A stretch of 64,000 nt of DNA from Pseudorhizobium xiangyangii (GTDB lineage: Bacteria > Pseudomonadota > Alphaproteobacteria > Rhizobiales > Rhizobiaceae), in the NCBI RefSeq assembly GCF_020531965.1, contig NZ_JAJAWH010000003.1, positions 186,001-250,000 of the forward strand, written 5' to 3'. Position 1 is the stretch's first letter; every line of letters starts with the position of its first letter. A program made the position numbers and the translations under genes. Below, in pieces: positions 7,741-16,357 of the stretch. The notes beneath the pieces were generated by a model. The model searched no databases. It saw only the letters and a list, made by a program, of their open reading frames with translations, and had not been told where the DNA came from.

Positions 7741-8712
7741 GTGGTCTCTTTGAAGTTCTTTCTTCCTGCCCTGCTGATCACTGTCGCAATGGCCGCGATC
7801 AGCCTATTCGTGGGCGTCAGCGAGGTCTCGCTTCTCGCGATCGTTTCCGGGCAGGCAGACGAGAAGATGCTGATGGTGCTTGCGGCAAGCCGCCTTCCGC
7901 GCACGCTGGCACTTATCCTGGCCGGGGCCGGCATGGCGGTTGCCGGAACGATCATGCAGATGCTGTCGCGAAATCGCTTTGTCGAGCCATCTACCGCCGG
8001 CACTGTCGAATCCGCCAGCCTTGGAATGCTCGCCGTCCTGCTGCTCGCACCCGGCCTTCCGGTCATGCTGAAGATGCTGGTTGCCTCCGCGTTCGCCCTG
8101 GCCGGTACCGGCCTGTTTCTCGCGATTCTCCGAAAGGTGCCGTTGCGGTCGCCCGTTCTGGTCCCGCTGATCGGTCTCATGCTCGGCGGCGTCATCAACG
8201 CCTGCACCACCTTTTTTGCCTATCGCTATGACCTGATGCAGGCGATGGGAGCCTGGACGAGCGGTGATTTCTCCACTGTCCTGCGCGGCCGCTACGAGGT
8301 TCTCTGGGTCGCCTGCGCGCTGACGGTTGCGGCCTATATCGCAGCCGACCGGTTCACCGTCGCGGGAATGGGTGAGGATTTTTCAACCAATCTTGGCCTG
8401 AACTATGGCCGCGTCGTCGCGCTTGGCCTTGTCATCGTCTCGATGGTGACGGCTTCGGTCGTCGTCACGGCTGGTATCCTGCCGTTCATCGGCCTCATCG
8501 TTCCAAACCTCGTCAGCATGATCATGGGAGACCGGCTACGCCATACATTGCCGTGGATTGCGCTCACCGGCGCTGCACTCGTCCTCGTCTGCGATATCGT
8601 CGGGCGGGTCGTCAATGCGCCCTATGAAATTCCGGTCGGCTCCGTTCTCGGCATCGTCGGCAGTATCTTCTTCCTGAACATGCTCCTGAGGAGGCGCTTC
8701 CGTGCAGCGTGA
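7741..8712 (+). CDS. Siderophore ABC transporter permease 1 (FecCD family, FatD/YclN-like)
   Basis: A 323-residue polytopic inner-membrane protein of the FecCD/BtuC family. It shows the conserved SRLPRTLALILAGAGMAVAG entry motif near residue 50, several hydrophobic helices, and the cytoplasmic coupling segment with GILPFIGLIVPNLVSMIMG near residue 250, which contacts the ATPase. The start is uncertain: GTG at 7741 is used here but has a weak ribosome site, and TTG at 7750 is an alternative. The gene overlaps the next permease by 11 bases, so the two are translationally coupled. Known role: one half of the heterodimeric channel passing ferric siderophore into the cytoplasm. Confidence 0.9.
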   Translation: MVSLKFFLPALLITVAMAAISLFVGVSEVSLLAIVSGQADEKMLMVLAASRLPRTLALILAGAGMAVAGTIMQMLSRNRFVEPSTAGTVESASLGMLAVLLLAPGLPVMLKMLVASAFALAGTGLFLAILRKVPLRSPVLVPLIGLMLGGVINACTTFFAYRYDLMQAMGAWTSGDFSTVLRGRYEVLWVACALTVAAYIAADRFTVAGMGEDFSTNLGLNYGRVVALGLVIVSMVTASVVVTAGILPFIGLIVPNLVSMIMGDRLRHTLPWIALTGAALVLVCDIVGRVVNAPYEIPVGSVLGIVGSIFFLNMLLRRRFRAA

Positions 8713-9667
8713 AGCCTCCCGTTCCTCCGGCACCGTATTGCTGGTCATCGGAGTGATTGCCGTCGCCTCCATGGTGGCCTTCATGACGCTCGGCGCGCGC
8801 GGCAGCTGGTCATTCATCCTGCCCTTCCGCGGCGTGAAGCTCTTCTCGCTGGTGCTGGTCGCCTATGCCATTGCCGTTTCGACCGTGCTCTTTCAGACGA
8901 TCACCAACAACCGTATCCTGACCCCGTCGATCATGGGTTTCGACTGGCTCTACATGCTGCTCCAGACGATCCTCGTCTTCACGCTCGGGGCCGCAACGAC
9001 ATCGGCAATCGAACCGCGGCTGCTGTTCGTTATCGAAGTGGCGGCGATGACCGGCTTCTCTCTCGTTCTCTACCGCTTCCTGTTTTCCGGATCCGTGCGC
9101 GAGCTCCACCTGTTGATACTGATCGGCGTCGTCTTCGGCACGCTCTTCCGCAGCCTTGCCGGATTGCTGCAACGCCTCATTGACCCGAATGAATTCGTAG
9201 TCCTGCAGGACCGCCTGTTTGCCAGCTTCAATACCGTCGACAGCAACCTGCTGGTGATCTCCACCGTGCTGATCGGCCTGACCAGCGTGGCTGCGTTCAA
9301 GATCTTCCACACCTTGGACGTGATGGCGCTGGGTCGCGAAACGGCAGTCTCCCTCGGGGTCGATCATCGGCGCATCACGATGATCGTTCTGGCCCTCGTG
9401 ACTGTGCTGGTTTCGATCTCCACAGCGCTCGTCGGACCGGTAACGTTCTTCGGACTGCTGGTGGCCAATCTGGCCTATATCCTGATGCCGACCGCAAAGC
9501 ACCGCCATGTGCTGCCGGCCGCCGTGCTTGTGGCGATCATCTGTCTTGTCGGCGGCCAGACCATCCTCGAACGCCTGTTCGCATTCGATACGGCACTCTC
9601 GATCGTCATCGAATTCGCCGGCGGACTGTTCTTTATCCTCTATCTCCTGAGGGGTGCTCACCGATGA
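8702..9667 (+). CDS. Siderophore ABC transporter permease 2 (FecCD family, FatC/YclO-like)
   Basis: A 321-residue second FecCD-family permease, expected to pair with the product of the preceding gene. It has about nine hydrophobic segments, an ILTPSIMGFDWLYMLLQT stretch typical of the YclO/FatC branch, and the coupling segment VGPVTFFGLLVANLAYILM near residue 260. The GTG start is well supported by GAGGAGG seven bases upstream, inside the preceding coding region. Its last four bases (ATGA) overlap the ATPase start. The divergence from permease 1 fits the two-permease FatCD architecture rather than a BtuC homodimer. Confidence 0.9.
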   Translation: MQREASRSSGTVLLVIGVIAVASMVAFMTLGARGSWSFILPFRGVKLFSLVLVAYAIAVSTVLFQTITNNRILTPSIMGFDWLYMLLQTILVFTLGAATTSAIEPRLLFVIEVAAMTGFSLVLYRFLFSGSVRELHLLILIGVVFGTLFRSLAGLLQRLIDPNEFVVLQDRLFASFNTVDSNLLVISTVLIGLTSVAAFKIFHTLDVMALGRETAVSLGVDHRRITMIVLALVTVLVSISTALVGPVTFFGLLVANLAYILMPTAKHRHVLPAAVLVAIICLVGGQTILERLFAFDTALSIVIEFAGGLFFILYLLRGAHR

Positions 9668-10422
9668 TCGAAATCCGCGACATCAGCAAGTCCTACGGCA
9701 GCAGCGTGGTTGTCGACAACGTGACGGCGGCATTGCCCAAAGGCGGCATCACGTCCATCATCGGACCGAATGGCGCCGGCAAATCGACGCTTCTCTCGAT
9801 GATCGCCCGGCTCATGCCCATGGATCGCGGGACGGTCCTGGTCGATGGGCTGGACATCGCAAGAACATCCGGCGACGTACTTGCAAAGCGCCTGTCGATC
9901 CTGCGGCAGGACAACCACATGACTGCGCGACTGACCGTCCGCGATCTCGTTGCCTTCGGCCGCTATCCCTACAACAAGGGGCGCCCGACGCCACAGGATC
10001 AGGACCATATCAACCAGGCGCTCGCCTACCTCGGACTGGAAGAGTTCGCGGAACGCTTTCTCGATGAACTTTCAGGCGGGCAGAGACAGCGGGCCTTCGT
10101 CGCCATGGTCCTGTGCCAGGACACCGACTACATGCTGTTCGACGAGCCGCTCAACAATCTCGACATCCGCCATGCCGTGTCGATGATGAAGCTGCTTCGC
10201 AATGCGGCCCGGGATTTCGGCAAGACGGTCGTCGTGGTCCTGCACGACGTCAACTTTGCCTCCTGCTATTCCGACCACATCATCGTCATGCGCGACGGCA
10301 AGCTCTTCCTGCAAGGAAAGCCGCGCGAGATCATCCGGCCTGAAACGCTGGAAGACATCTACGGCTGCCCTTTCGAGGTGCACGACCTCGGAGGCGACCT
10401 CATCTCGGTCTACTACGGCTGA
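9664..10422 (+). CDS. Siderophore ABC transporter ATP-binding protein (FatE/YclP-like)
   Basis: A 252-residue ATPase of the FepC/FecE type. Walker A is GPNGAGKST (34-42), the ABC signature is LSGGQRQR (136-143), Walker B is YMLFDEPLNNLD (156-167), and the H-loop is VVVLHDVNFA. It binds the cytoplasmic face of the two permeases and drives import. The start overlaps the preceding stop by four bases (ATGA), with GAGGGG upstream. It completes the importer. Outer-membrane uptake is most simply provided by the receptor at 1307-3598. Confidence 0.94.
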   Translation: MIEIRDISKSYGSSVVVDNVTAALPKGGITSIIGPNGAGKSTLLSMIARLMPMDRGTVLVDGLDIARTSGDVLAKRLSILRQDNHMTARLTVRDLVAFGRYPYNKGRPTPQDQDHINQALAYLGLEEFAERFLDELSGGQRQRAFVAMVLCQDTDYMLFDEPLNNLDIRHAVSMMKLLRNAARDFGKTVVVVLHDVNFASCYSDHIIVMRDGKLFLQGKPREIIRPETLEDIYGCPFEVHDLGGDLISVYYG

Positions 10423-10492
10423 ACCGCCGATCCCGGGCCAGCATCACGACAAAGAAACGCTGCTCGCCATCGCGAAACAAGGAGCTCCATCC

Positions 10493-10801
10493 ATGGACAA
10501 GGAAAACACTACGACCCCCGCACGCGCTACGACGGACATCGGCACTGAGCATGCAAGCCGCTATCTGCAGCAGCTCTGCAAGCACTTCGCCCACAAGCGC
10601 CCGGTCTCCTTCGACGAAACGTCCGGGCAGATCACTCTGATGTCGGGCGAATGCCGGCTGCAGGCTGACGATACCAAACTGGCGATTACGGTGGAGACAC
10701 CCGATGCATCTCAACTGGAGCAACTGCAGGATGTCGTCATCCGCCACCTCGAGCGCTTCGCCTTCCGCGAAGAGCTTAAGGTCGAGTGGCGCCAAGGCTG
10801 A
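10493..10801 (+). CDS. DUF2218 domain-containing small protein
   Basis: A 102-residue soluble protein. After a short variable N terminus the pattern SRYLQQLCKHFAHKRPVSFD, then the GECRL strand and a C-terminal helix HLERFAFREEL with VEW, matches DUF2218. The ATG at 10493 has AAGGAG at 10479-10484; a longer open frame overlapping the ATPase gene is rejected. Its function is unknown. As recalled, DUF2218 genes often sit beside siderophore-interacting ferric reductases and iron transporters, and here it follows the importer ATPase by 70 bases and precedes a strong terminator. It is therefore the probable last gene of the importer operon, perhaps involved in iron release or handling (inference). 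Confidence 0.82.
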   Translation: MDKENTTTPARATTDIGTEHASRYLQQLCKHFAHKRPVSFDETSGQITLMSGECRLQADDTKLAITVETPDASQLEQLQDVVIRHLERFAFREELKVEWRQG

Positions 10802-10830
10802 CGACGCACTCCATGAAAACCTGAAGGGAA

Positions 10831-10863
10831 GCCGTGCGGGCTCCGGCAAAGAGCCCGCACGGC
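10831..10863. terminator. Bidirectional terminator between DUF2218 gene and RND pump gene
   Basis: A 13-bp perfect stem (GCCGTGCGGGCTC / GAGCCCGCACGGC, 10831-10843 with 10851-10863) has a 7-base loop. It lies between two convergent genes and can serve both. Confidence 0.8.
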
Positions 10864-10873
10864 ATTGGAGGTT

Positions 10874-13800
10874 CTACTCCGCTGGAGAGAGAGCGGGTAC
10901 CTCCTCCATGCCCGACCGCCGCAGGGGCCGGCTGCCGGTCATGATGCGAACGAGCACGTAGAAGACGGGCGTCATGAAGATGCCGAAGAAGGTCACGCCG
11001 ATCATGCCCGAGAAAACGGCGATGCCCATGGCAGAGCGCATTTCCGCGCCAGCACCTGTGGAGATCACCAGCGGTATCACACCCATGATGAAGGCCATCG
11101 ACGTCATCAGGATGGGACGCAGGCGCAACCGGCTCGCCTCGACGGCAGCCTGGAATGGCGTGCGCCCCTCCAGTTCCAGCTCCCGGGCGAATTCGACGAT
11201 CAGGATCGCGTTCTTCGCCGACAGTCCGACAAGGACCACAAGGCCTATCTGGGTGAAGATGTTATTGTCTCCCCCCGTCAGCCAGACACCTGTTAGTGCC
11301 GCCAACACGCCCATCGGCACGATCATGATGATCGACAGCGGGAGCGTCAGGCTCTCATACTGGGCTGCCAGCACGAGATAGACGAGGAGCAGCGCAAGCG
11401 GGAAGACCACGATCGAGGAATTGCCGGCCAGGATTTCCTGGTAGGTCAGATCCGTCCATTCGAAGTCTATGCCCTGCGGGACCGTCTCCTCGACGATCTT
11501 CTCGATCGCCGCCTGTGCCTGGCCCGACGAATAGCCGGGGGCCGGGCCACCATTGATATCGGCCGAAAGGAACCCGTTGTAGCGGGTGGTGCGCTCGGGG
11601 CCGGTCGTCTCCTCCACGTTCAGCAATGCCGAAAGAGGGATCATTTCGCCTGACCGCGATCGAACCTTCAGCTCGCCGATATCATCCGCCTGCGCACGGA
11701 ACTCGGCATCTGCCTGGACGCGGACACTGTAGGTCCGGCCAAAGGCGTTGAAGTCGTTGACGTAGAGGGAGCCCAGATAGATTTGCAGGGTCTCGAAGAC
11801 GTCGGTGACGGCAACGCCGAGCTGTTCAGCCTTGGCGCGATCGACGTTGGCATAGAGTTGCGGGACGTTGATCTGGAAGCTGGAGAAGATGCCTGCCAGT
11901 TCCGGAGCCTGATAGGCCTTGGCGATGACAGCCTTCGTGGCTTCGTCGAGAACCTGGTTGCCGTAGCCGGCACGATCCTCGATCTGCAGCTTGAAGCCGC
12001 CGGTCGAACCGAGCCCGTTGACGGGCGGCGGCGGGAACATGGCGATGAAGGCATCCTGGATCCCCGAGTACTTCTGGTTCAGTTGCATGGCGATCGCACC
12101 GCCTGAAAGCTCCGGCGTTTCGCGGTCCTCGAAGTCATCGAGCACGGCAAAGACGATCCCGGCATTGGAGCCTATCGTGAAGCCGTTGATCGACAAGCCG
12201 GGGAAGGCGATGGCATGAGCCACGCCCGGCTGTTCGAGCGCTATATCGCTCATCTGCCTGACGACGTCCTCGGTACGGTCCAGGGTGGCGCCGTCCGGAA
12301 GCTGGGCGAAGCCGATCAGGTACTGCTTGTCCTGCGCCGGCACGAAACCGCCCGGCACCGCCGTGAACACGCTGTAAGTCGCAGCGACCAGCGCCAGGTA
12401 GATGACCATCACCAGGCTCTTGCGGGACAAAAGCCCACCAACAGTGCGGCCGTAGCCGTTCGATGCGGCTCCAAAAACACGGTTGAAGCCGCGGAAGAAC
12501 CAACCGAACAACCGGTCCATTCCCCGCGTGAGCCAATCCTTCGGCGCATGGTGATCCTTCAGCAACAGGGCCGCGAGAGCCGGAGACAAGGTCAGCGAAT
12601 TGATGGCGGAAATAACCGTCGAGATGGCGATGGTGAGGGCAAACTGCCGGTAGAACTGGCCGGACAGCCCGGTGATGAAGGCGAGCGGCACGAAGACCGC
12701 GACCAGTACCAGTGCAATCGCAATGATCGGTCCCGACACTTCGCGCATGGCCTTGTAGGTCGCCTCGCGCGGCGACAGACCATTCTCGATGTTGCGCTCG
12801 ACGTTCTCGACCACGACGATCGCGTCATCGACAACGATGCCGATGGCAAGCACGAGCCCGAACAGGGTCAAGGCGTTGATCGAGAAGCCGAAGGCATACA
12901 TGACCGCGAACGTACCGATGATCGACACGGGAACGGCAATCAGCGGGATGATCGAAGCGCGCCAGGTTTGCAGGAACACGATGACGACGAGAACGACCAG
13001 CGCGACCGCCTCGAGCAGCGTCTCGATCACCTTGTCGATCGAGGCCCGGACGAATTTTGTCGTGTCATAGACGATCTCGTATTTGACGCCCTCCGGCATG
13101 GCGAGCTGAAGTTCGTCCATGGCGGCGGTTACAGTGTCGGCAATCTCGATGGCGTTGGAGCCCGGGGCCTGCAGGACAGCGATGGCCACGGCCGGCTGGC
13201 CGTCGAGCAGCGAACGCAGGGTGTAATCGGCGGCGCCCAGTTCGATACGGGCGACGTCACGCAGACGGGTTATGGCACCGTTCTCGTCGCTTTTTACGAT
13301 GATGTTACCGAACTCCTCCGGGGTCTGGAGGCGTCCCTGCGCGTTGACGTTCAGCTGCAGTCCCGTTCCCGGTACGCTCGGCGAAGCGCCGATCGTGCCG
13401 GCTGCTGCCTGGACGTTCTGCGCCCTTATGGCGTTGCTGATGTCGCTTGCGGCCAGCGAATGTTCCGCCGCCTTCTGCGGATCGATCCAGACGCGCATCG
13501 AATAGTCGCCGGCGCCGAAGACCTGAACCTGCCCGACGCCTTCGATCCGGGCCAGCCGGTCCTTGATGTTCAGCGTCGCGTAGTTGCGGAGATAGGTGAT
13601 GTCGTAGCTGTCGTCTGCCGACACCAGGTTGACCACCATGATAAAGTCCGGCGAACTCTTGACGGTCGTGATCCCGAGCGAGCGGACCTCGGCCGGCAGC
13701 CGCGGCTCGGCCTGGGCCACGCGATTCTGCACGAGTTGCTGCGCCTTGTCGGGATCAGTGCCCAGCTTGAACGTGACGGTCACCGTCAGCACGCCGTCAG

Positions 13801-14056
13801 ACGTCGCCTGGCTGGACATGTAGAGCATGTCCTCGACGCCATTGATCTGCTCTTCCAGCGGCGTTGCAACTGTTTCGGCGATGACGGTGGGATTGGCGCC
13901 GGGATAGATGGCGCGCACGACAATCGAGGGCGGCACCACTTCCGGATATTCGGAAATCGGCAGGGAGCGCAGTCCGATCAGGCCCGCGACGACGATCAGG
14001 ATCGACAGCACCGCGGCAAAGACCGGGCGGTCGACAAAAAACCTTGAGATACTCAT
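10874..14056 (-). CDS. RND multidrug efflux transporter, inner-membrane pump (AcrB/MexF, HAE1 family)
   Basis: A 1060-residue proton-driven RND pump of full family length. The start MSISRFFVDRPVFAAVLSIL is the typical first helix. The large periplasmic loop follows, and TM4 carries the proton-relay Asp pair in IGIVVDDAIVVVENVERN (about 405-420). The second half repeats the layout, ending with GVIPLVISTGAGAEMR and the final helices. Overall it reads closest to the MexF/BepE-G branch. It exports drugs or plant-derived compounds together with an adaptor and an outer-membrane channel. The adaptor gene lies 118 bases upstream; no channel gene is present in the window, so a TolC-type protein must come from elsewhere. 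Confidence 0.95.
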   Translation of the reverse strand: MSISRFFVDRPVFAAVLSILIVVAGLIGLRSLPISEYPEVVPPSIVVRAIYPGANPTVIAETVATPLEEQINGVEDMLYMSSQATSDGVLTVTVTFKLGTDPDKAQQLVQNRVAQAEPRLPAEVRSLGITTVKSSPDFIMVVNLVSADDSYDITYLRNYATLNIKDRLARIEGVGQVQVFGAGDYSMRVWIDPQKAAEHSLAASDISNAIRAQNVQAAAGTIGASPSVPGTGLQLNVNAQGRLQTPEEFGNIIVKSDENGAITRLRDVARIELGAADYTLRSLLDGQPAVAIAVLQAPGSNAIEIADTVTAAMDELQLAMPEGVKYEIVYDTTKFVRASIDKVIETLLEAVALVVLVVIVFLQTWRASIIPLIAVPVSIIGTFAVMYAFGFSINALTLFGLVLAIGIVVDDAIVVVENVERNIENGLSPREATYKAMREVSGPIIAIALVLVAVFVPLAFITGLSGQFYRQFALTIAISTVISAINSLTLSPALAALLLKDHHAPKDWLTRGMDRLFGWFFRGFNRVFGAASNGYGRTVGGLLSRKSLVMVIYLALVAATYSVFTAVPGGFVPAQDKQYLIGFAQLPDGATLDRTEDVVRQMSDIALEQPGVAHAIAFPGLSINGFTIGSNAGIVFAVLDDFEDRETPELSGGAIAMQLNQKYSGIQDAFIAMFPPPPVNGLGSTGGFKLQIEDRAGYGNQVLDEATKAVIAKAYQAPELAGIFSSFQINVPQLYANVDRAKAEQLGVAVTDVFETLQIYLGSLYVNDFNAFGRTYSVRVQADAEFRAQADDIGELKVRSRSGEMIPLSALLNVEETTGPERTTRYNGFLSADINGGPAPGYSSGQAQAAIEKIVEETVPQGIDFEWTDLTYQEILAGNSSIVVFPLALLLVYLVLAAQYESLTLPLSIIMIVPMGVLAALTGVWLTGGDNNIFTQIGLVVLVGLSAKNAILIVEFARELELEGRTPFQAAVEASRLRLRPILMTSMAFIMGVIPLVISTGAGAEMRSAMGIAVFSGMIGVTFFGIFMTPVFYVLVRIMTGSRPLRRSGMEEVPALSPAE

Positions 14057-14174
14057 GTCAGAACCCTCTCTCCGGGGTTGAACAAGACAAAGGAAAGCCC
14101 GTCTCGCAGCCCTGACGGGCCGCGAGCGACATAGCTTCGTTGTGTTTGCTAGCGGTGGCGCTTGCCGCCGGTCT

Positions 14175-15353
14175 TCATTTGTTGGCTACGTGCTCTTCCG
14201 TCTGCGGCTCCACGACCGCGCCGGGACGGATACGCTGCAGGCCGTTGACGACGACCCGATCACCCGGGTTGAGGCCGGTCTTCACAATCCGCATACCATC
14301 GATCGAAGCACCAAGCTCGACCTGCCGGTAGACGATCGTGTTGGCCGCATCGACCACCATGACGAACTTCTTGTCCTGATCCGAACCGACCGCACGTTCG
14401 CTCACCAACAGATGGTCCTGAGCTTTCGGTTGCCCGATCCGCACCCGGACGAATTGACCCGGGATCAGGCGACCGTCCGGATTGTCGAAGACAGCGCGCA
14501 GGCGAATGGTGCCGCTTGCCGCCCTTACCTCGTTATCGATGAGCTGGAGCTTGCCCTGCACCGGCTTTTCATCGGCAAGCGTGACTATTTCAACGGGAAC
14601 CTGTTCAAGCGCCCGGGCGCCGTTCTGTGCCGGAAGCTCTGCCAGGATGCGAGCGACGAGTTCTTCGCCCGCATCGAAGCTCGCATAGATCGGATCCACG
14701 GAAACCAGGGTGGTCAGGACCTGCGATGCATCGCTCGCCGCAACCAGGTTGCCTTCCGTGATCTCCAGCTTGCCGACGCGGCCCGATATCGGCGCCTTGA
14801 TCTGCGTATATCCCAGATCCAGCTCCGCAATCTTCAGCGTCGCCTCGGCGGACTGAAGACTGGCGGCAGCTTCACGCTGTGCGCTCTGCCGCTGTGCCAA
14901 CTCGCTCTGGGAGATCGTGTTCTTCGCGACCAGGCTATTGCCGCGTTCGAGCTCGGTGCTCGCCAGTTCGACACGCGCCCGGGCCGACGCGACCTGACCT
15001 TCCGACTGCGCCACCGCCGCAGCATATGGGGCAGGATCGATGGTGATCAGAGGATCACCAGCGTTGACCAACCCGCCTTCGCGGAAATGTACTTCCTGTA
15101 TCGTCCCGGCCACCCGCGAGCGGATCTGAACACGATCCACCGCCTCCAGGCGGCCGGAAAACTCCTGCCACGTCCTGACATTACGCGGTTCAATCGCCGC
15201 TACAGTCACCGGAATGGCTGGCGTCGGCGCAGCCTCGGCCTGCGTTGCCTCGGCGGCCGGTGCGAAATCGAAATAGCTGACGGCACCTGCAATCGAGACA
15301 GCAAGAGCCGCTCCGGCGCCCCACAGGGCCCAGGTTCTGCTGGTCATTGTCAT
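14175..15353 (-). CDS. RND efflux periplasmic adaptor (membrane fusion protein, MexE-like)
   Basis: A 392-residue adaptor anchored by an N-terminal hydrophobic segment (WALWGAGAALAVSIAGAVSY). Family features in order are the beta-barrel/lipoyl opening TWQEFSGRLEAVDRVQIRSR, EVHFREGGLVNAGDPLITID, an alpha-helical hairpin (about 95-165), LGYTQIKAPISGRVGK, and the C-terminal GLNPGDRVVVNGLQRIRPG. The start is set at 15353 because AAGGAG lies seven bases upstream; a longer frame starting at 15374 would ignore that site. It links the pump to an outer-membrane channel. It follows the hydrolase-like gene by 53 bases and precedes the pump gene, in one transcription direction. Confidence 0.93.
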   Translation of the reverse strand: MTMTSRTWALWGAGAALAVSIAGAVSYFDFAPAAEATQAEAAPTPAIPVTVAAIEPRNVRTWQEFSGRLEAVDRVQIRSRVAGTIQEVHFREGGLVNAGDPLITIDPAPYAAAVAQSEGQVASARARVELASTELERGNSLVAKNTISQSELAQRQSAQREAAASLQSAEATLKIAELDLGYTQIKAPISGRVGKLEITEGNLVAASDASQVLTTLVSVDPIYASFDAGEELVARILAELPAQNGARALEQVPVEIVTLADEKPVQGKLQLIDNEVRAASGTIRLRAVFDNPDGRLIPGQFVRVRIGQPKAQDHLLVSERAVGSDQDKKFVMVVDAANTIVYRQVELGASIDGMRIVKTGLNPGDRVVVNGLQRIRPGAVVEPQTEEHVANK

Positions 15354-15406
15354 GAATTCTCTCCTTGCGGCCAAACGCGGCCGCTGCGTTATTTCAAATC
15401 AATCGG

Positions 15407-16204
15407 TTACGAACTCAAATCCCGAACGAAGAGGTCGAACTGCGTACAGAGAGCCTGAAGCCAGGCACCGTCCCCTTCGTTATAAATTCCTGCCCAGCCG
15501 CATCCGGCTGGAAAGACATGCTGGCGGACCTTGACGCCCGCTTCACTGAGACGTTCCGCGTAGCCGACCGTCTCGTCGTGCAGCGGATCGTCCTCGGACG
15601 TCACAATCAATGCCGGCGCCACCGCCGAAAGCCGCGAACACAAACAGGGCGCCGCATAGGGGTGGGAAGACCCGCAAAAGCCGCGCAAGTAGTGCATCCA
15701 GCCGTCCGACCAGCGTTCCCGCATGCCGATCTTGTCGGCTCCGCGGATCGAAACCGAACTCATGCTCGGATCGATCATCGGTGACAGAAGCACCTGGCCA
15801 CTCAACTGCCCTGGCATCTGATCGCGGGCCTTGAGCGCCAGACCTGCAGCAACATTGCCACCTGCCTCCTCACCCATCACCAGCAGCCGGGATTTTGCCC
15901 CGCCTAGTTCCTTACGGCGCGAACCGAGGCAACGCAGAGCCGCCAAACTGCATTCCAACACATCCGGAAACCGGTTCTCCGAGATGCTGCCATAGTCGGC
16001 CTCGACCACCACGGCGCCATTTTCGGCCAGCGCCCGGGCAATCGGCGTTTCCTGTTCAGCAGGCTCATCCTGCTGGAAGGCACCGCCACCGAAGTAGAGC
16101 ACAATCGGCGAATTCTTCGCCTTCACCGGCGGCTCGTAAAGCCGCATCGGCATCGCGACCCGCGAGGGAATTTCCAGCTCAACTTTTTCCCATGGCATCC
16201 TCAT
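15407..16204 (-). CDS. HSL-type alpha/beta-hydrolase-fold protein lacking catalytic Ser and His
   Basis: A 265-residue protein of the hormone-sensitive-lipase-like hydrolase fold (acetyl-esterase type). The oxyanion loop is FGGG (38-41) instead of HGGG. The nucleophile elbow reads G-E-E-A-G (111-115), with Glu113 where family members have Ser (GDSAG). The acid-loop motif DPLHDE (206-211) is kept. The C-terminal HGF-type His is replaced by CGWAG (235-239). Two of three triad residues are thus missing, so esterase activity is not expected. ATG at 16204 follows AGAGG by five bases; GTG at 16258 is an alternative start. It heads the efflux operon and diverges from a LysR gene. A ligand-binding or sensing role is possible (inference). 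Confidence 0.8.
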   Translation of the reverse strand: MRMPWEKVELEIPSRVAMPMRLYEPPVKAKNSPIVLYFGGGAFQQDEPAEQETPIARALAENGAVVVEADYGSISENRFPDVLECSLAALRCLGSRRKELGGAKSRLLVMGEEAGGNVAAGLALKARDQMPGQLSGQVLLSPMIDPSMSSVSIRGADKIGMRERWSDGWMHYLRGFCGSSHPYAAPCLCSRLSAVAPALIVTSEDDPLHDETVGYAERLSEAGVKVRQHVFPAGCGWAGIYNEGDGAWLQALCTQFDLFVRDLSS

Positions 16205-16309
16205 CGAGACCTCTGCCTGCTGTTTATCCAAGGCAGGTTCTTGTTTCCGTGATGCCACCTGATATTATTGTTCGGCTTAACTTGCACAAGCTTCATATTC
16301 GTAATTCAC

Positions 16310-16328
16310 TGTCCGCTATATCTGGACA
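16310..16328. promoter_or_regulatory. Inverted repeat in the divergent LysR / efflux promoter region
   Basis: TGTCC-N9-GGACA is a perfect 5-9-5 inverted repeat, 29 bases upstream of the LysR start and about 105 bases upstream of the hydrolase-like gene. Its place between a LysR regulator and the divergent operon makes it a candidate operator. Confidence 0.4.
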
Positions 16329-16357
16329 ATAGAGCACTGTGTCGAGGACTACCTACC

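Noticed and set aside
8810-9661. 283-codon open frame on the minus strand opposite the second permease
   Set aside because: Translation is charged and His/Gln-rich without motifs; the opposite strand encodes a clear FecCD permease overlapping its neighbours in operon style.
12215-14047. 610-codon open frame on the plus strand opposite the RND pump
   Set aside because: It is antisense to a full-length RND pump with all motifs; its translation is low-complexity (Arg/Asp/Gln/His-rich), typical of a GC-rich shadow frame.
14142-15458. 438-codon open frame on the plus strand opposite the adaptor gene
   Set aside because: Antisense to a clear RND adaptor; no recognisable domain or ribosome site.
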